A stretch of 10,140 nt of DNA from Zancudomyces culisetae. Lineage: Eukaryota; Kickxellomycota; Harpellomycetes; Harpellales; Legeriomycetaceae. Location: positions 1 to 10,140 of the forward strand of contig LSSK01000015.1 of NCBI GenBank assembly GCA_001969505.1. Reading direction: 5' to 3'. A program made the translations under genes and the position numbers. The notes beneath the pieces were generated by a model that was not told the origin of the DNA, ran no database searches, and saw only the letters and a list, made by a program, of their open reading frames with translations. Each line of letters starts with the position of its first letter. Position 1 is the first letter of the stretch. Shown piece after piece: positions 8,087-10,140 of this stretch.

Positions 8087-8642
8087 ATGTTCATCAAAAC
8101 ATCGTTGATTGCAATTGCCACTTTCTGCGCTACTAGTTTGGCAACTGGTGGTAAGTAACTTTTACTGATATACAAACCGTGTGTAGACACTAAATAAACT
8201 TTAATAATGATTGTAGAGGCTCAATACAACGCGCCAGCAAAGCCAGAATACAACGCACCAGCCAAGCCAGAATACAACACACCAGCCAAGCCAGAATACA
8301 ACGCACCAGCAAAACCAGAGTACCGCCCAGAACACGGATACAAGGGCGATCATAAAAAACACGGTTACCACAGGGGTGGCCACCATGGAAAGGGAAGATA
8401 TCATCGTGAAGGTAAGTTACGGTTTAGGACGAACAATCAACATGGTATTGCAAATGTATATACTTTTTAAAATAGGTGACCGTTGCAGAGCTGGACGTTA
8501 CAAGTGTGTGGGTTTCAACAAGAGTACCTTCCTTCAATGTGCTAATGGAAGATATGTCGTCAAACATTGTGGTCCTGGCACAGTCTGTCACCAAAATGGT
8601 CGACATGCAATTTACTGCGATTATCCAAAAAAGTTGTACTAA
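8087..8642 (+). CDS. Secreted CBM19 chitin-binding protein with octapeptide repeats
   Basis: Exons 8087-8150, 8217-8411 and 8476-8642 give 141 residues. Residues 1-19 are a signal peptide (MFIKTSLIAIATFCATSLA, AxA-like cleavage after TSLA). Residues 25-56 are four copies of Y-N-(A/T)-P-A-K-P-E, then a partial YRPE. Residues 61-86 are a His/Gly/Lys-rich linker with seven His. Residues 87-137 form a six-cysteine domain (C90, C97, C108, C118, C124, C134) with FLQCANGRYV and CGPGTVC, the CBM19 pattern seen in fungal chitinases and chitin-binding secreted proteins. There is no catalytic domain, so it should bind chitin rather than cut it, at the fungal wall or on arthropod chitin. The start is the only ATG that gives the signal peptide, and the splices merge three different frames cleanly. 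Family call firm; biological role inferred. Confidence 0.9.
8151..8216 (+). other. Intron 1 of the CBM19 gene
   Basis: A 66-base phase-1 intron, donor GGTG|GTAAGT and acceptor TTGTAG|AGGCT. The split codon is GAG (Glu22). Branch-like CACTAAAT occurs inside. Confidence 0.85.
8225..8320 (+). repeat. Four 24-base in-frame tandem repeats
   Basis: Units start at 8225, 8249, 8273 and 8297, each coding Y-N-A-P-A-K-P-E (third copy has Thr for Ala, one base change). A truncated fifth unit (TACCGCCCAGAA) follows at 8321. Copies differ by only a few bases, suggesting recent expansion or homogenisation. The antisense strand is also open here but is a shadow of the repeat. Confidence 0.92.
8412..8475 (+). 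other. Intron 2 of the CBM19 gene
   Basis: A 64-base phase-1 intron, donor GAAG|GTAAGT and acceptor AAATAG|GTGAC. It joins the linker to the cysteine domain with a GGT (Gly87) codon. Confidence 0.85.
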
Positions 8643-8785
8643 ATTTCCCTTTTTGTTAATTGTCTAACAAACGACTATTTTTCGGCTATCCTTTCTTAGT
8701 TTCTATTACTTGTTAGCATTTAACCATCCTTACTAAAAATTCTAAGAATAACAATCATAGTAATTGAAAATCCGGACCTTTTTTC

Positions 8786-8791
8786 AATAAA
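8786..8791 (+). promoter_or_regulatory. Polyadenylation signal AATAAA for the CBM19 gene
   Basis: AATAAA 144 bases after the stop, preceded by a T-rich run, in a plausible place for a fungal 3' end. Position-based inference. Confidence 0.5.
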
Positions 8792-9246
8792 CCTCTCACC
8801 TTGTTAAAAATATTTGTGTATAAAAGAGTGATTTTTTATCAAAGCCATTGGTTAGGATATTGAGTTGAAGATATCTGCGTAGATAGCAAACCATAATCAC
8901 TAGTCTTCACTCCATCAGTATATTTGTTACGGTGATGTAAATATGGTAAAAACCAAACCTAACAAAGTGTATAAAATATCTTTGTAGATTCATCTGATCC
9001 CATTTTTATAAGCGTGAAATGAACGTGAGTTCACTAGTGGTATCTACTCACAGAATGAGTTTTCACATAACCAAGCACAAGATGGTATTAAATATAATTG
9101 TGAAAGCATTGATGTAATTATCAGCAAAAAAGTGGTTTAATCGCATTTTTATCAGTTTCTTGCCTAATTCAATCGTCTACTGATTTGTGTATTTGCTTCC
9201 TGGTTTGTAATATTGGTGGAATTTATATAAGCGTGATTTTATCTTG

Positions 9247-9498
9247 ATGCCAGTTCTTGATAAGAAATTAAAGTCTGTTCACTGGTACAAACGCGGGTGG
9301 TGTGGTTTTGGACCTGTTCCTGTGATAGAGTTGCTATTTTGGAAAGTGAAAATAAGTTTGGTAGAGGCGGAGTACAGGGGACCAGAATTTCTCTTGGGAT
9401 ATGTTCAAAAGCAAAGGACGTTTCATCATCAGGGAAATGTATCAGATGATTGTATTTTATTAGGGTTTGAGAAGTTGTTATGTAATTTTGAGCTGTAA
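9247..9498 (+). CDS. Unassigned open frame, possibly a retroelement remnant
   Basis: ATG at 9247 starts an 83-codon frame to the stop at 9496-9498. I do not recognise it as a whole. Residues around 9325-9384 (ELLFWKVK, then EAEYRGP) recall the C-terminal part of Ty3-type integrases, where a Y-x-G-P motif follows a charged stretch. A similar short string is found on the minus strand at 2361-2420. The opposite strand is open over the same interval (9553-9239) with a Pro/Thr-rich product, so one or both are chance. Not treated as a functional gene. Confidence 0.15.
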   Translation: MPVLDKKLKSVHWYKRGWCGFGPVPVIELLFWKVKISLVEAEYRGPEFLLGYVQKQRTFHHQGNVSDDCILLGFEKLLCNFEL

Positions 9499-10140
9499 CT
9501 GTAGGTGGTGAATGATATACTGGCAAATGGACAAAAATGTCATTACAAGACACATCTAATAGAAAGGCTGAACAATAGTTTCTAAAGTTGAGTACTCAAA
9601 TGAATATGCCCTCCCACAGCCTCACGGATTTCTCCGAAAAGGCCATGGCGAATAGACGAAATCGCCTGTAGAATAGGGTACAAGCATGGCCAACCCATCA
9701 AAGACACAACGCATAACTGAGTTTATTTGGTCCTATTTTGCAAGATATCCCACCTTTATTGTAAACATGTCAACCCTTATCATGGGTTGTACAGGTTTGC
9801 GCGTATTTACACGGGGGCGGAAGCTACATTTTTTTTTGCTTTCTTGTCATGCTTTATAATGATTCATATATATGTCATTATATAAGGTTTTATTAGAAAG
9901 TAGAGAAGCCTGCCACAAAGTGACAATGTGATTGAGCGCAAGGTACTTGTGGCTCATTTATTTGCAATCGCTTGGTAGTTTTTGTTATTTAGTTTTGTTC
10001 TGACAAAGCATTAGCTTAATTTGAAAATTGGGAGTTGCTAACACTAAAAGTGAGCCCACGCCAATAAAATCCAAATTCAACAATAAAAACCCCATTGTTA
10101 ATCGAATGATAAAGCAGATTTACGGGAAAAAACAATAAAG

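Larger units (their letters stand above)
8643..10140. other. Intergenic region downstream of CBM19 gene
   Basis: AT-rich with no gene that I can support. It contains the CBM19 3' UTR signal, a weak plus-strand frame at 9247-9498, a repeated TATAAGCGTGA (about 9007 and 9227), and several AATAAA/AATAAAA hexamers near the right edge (about 10062-10138), which could serve a transcript but have no visible owner. Confidence 0.55.

Noticed and set aside
8201-8404. Minus-strand frame with W/C/V repeats
   Set aside because: It is the antisense of the 24-base tandem repeats in the CBM19 gene.
5136-10140. tRNA genes, CRISPR arrays, riboswitches
   Set aside because: No B-box-like GGTTCGA on either strand, no regularly spaced direct repeats with unique spacers, and the genome is eukaryotic in style.

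Overview
The window looks like nuclear DNA of an early-diverging (zygomycete-grade) fungus. The evidence is AT-rich intergenic sequence, short spliceosomal introns with GTAAGT/GTAAAG/GTAAGA donors and TAG acceptors, AATAAA signals behind stop codons, and fungal gene families: a BAR-domain protein of the Mug137-like type, a Zrt3-like ZIP zinc transporter and a secreted CBM19 chitin-binding protein. A Harpellales/Kickxellomycotina gut fungus would fit, but that placement is inference from protein style and composition. There is no sign of bacterial organisation, CRISPR or tRNA genes.

Layout. (1) 1-976, minus strand: first 297 codons of a two-exon BAR-domain gene that runs off the left edge. It has no stop inside the window, so a simple ORF search misses it. 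(2) 977-3237: intergenic, low complexity and poly-pyrimidine stretches, a few weak open frames of unknown status. (3) 3238-5135, minus strand: a complete three-exon ZIP transporter gene of 515 codons. Only the last exon is one long open frame; exons 1 and 2 carry TM1 and most of TM2. An AATAAA follows the stop. (4) 5136-8086: a long gene-poor stretch with short tandem repeats, several near-perfect palindromes and, at about 6333-7067 on the minus strand, what I read as a decayed fragment of a THADA/Trm732-like (DUF2428) gene, with its motifs in the right order but in three frames and broken by stops. (5) 8087-8642, plus strand: a complete three-exon gene for a 141-residue secreted protein: signal peptide, four octapeptide repeats, a His/Gly-rich linker and a six-cysteine CBM19 domain. 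(6) 8643-10140: intergenic, with one possible short trace of retroelement integrase-like coding.

The intact genes do not form a pathway: membrane remodelling (BAR), zinc homeostasis (ZIP) and cell-surface or host-chitin binding (CBM19). The most interesting points are the modular phase-1 exon architecture of the CBM19 protein, the cysteine-containing loop of the ZIP protein and the apparent DUF2428 relic. I found no convincing evidence for a new multi-gene system here.
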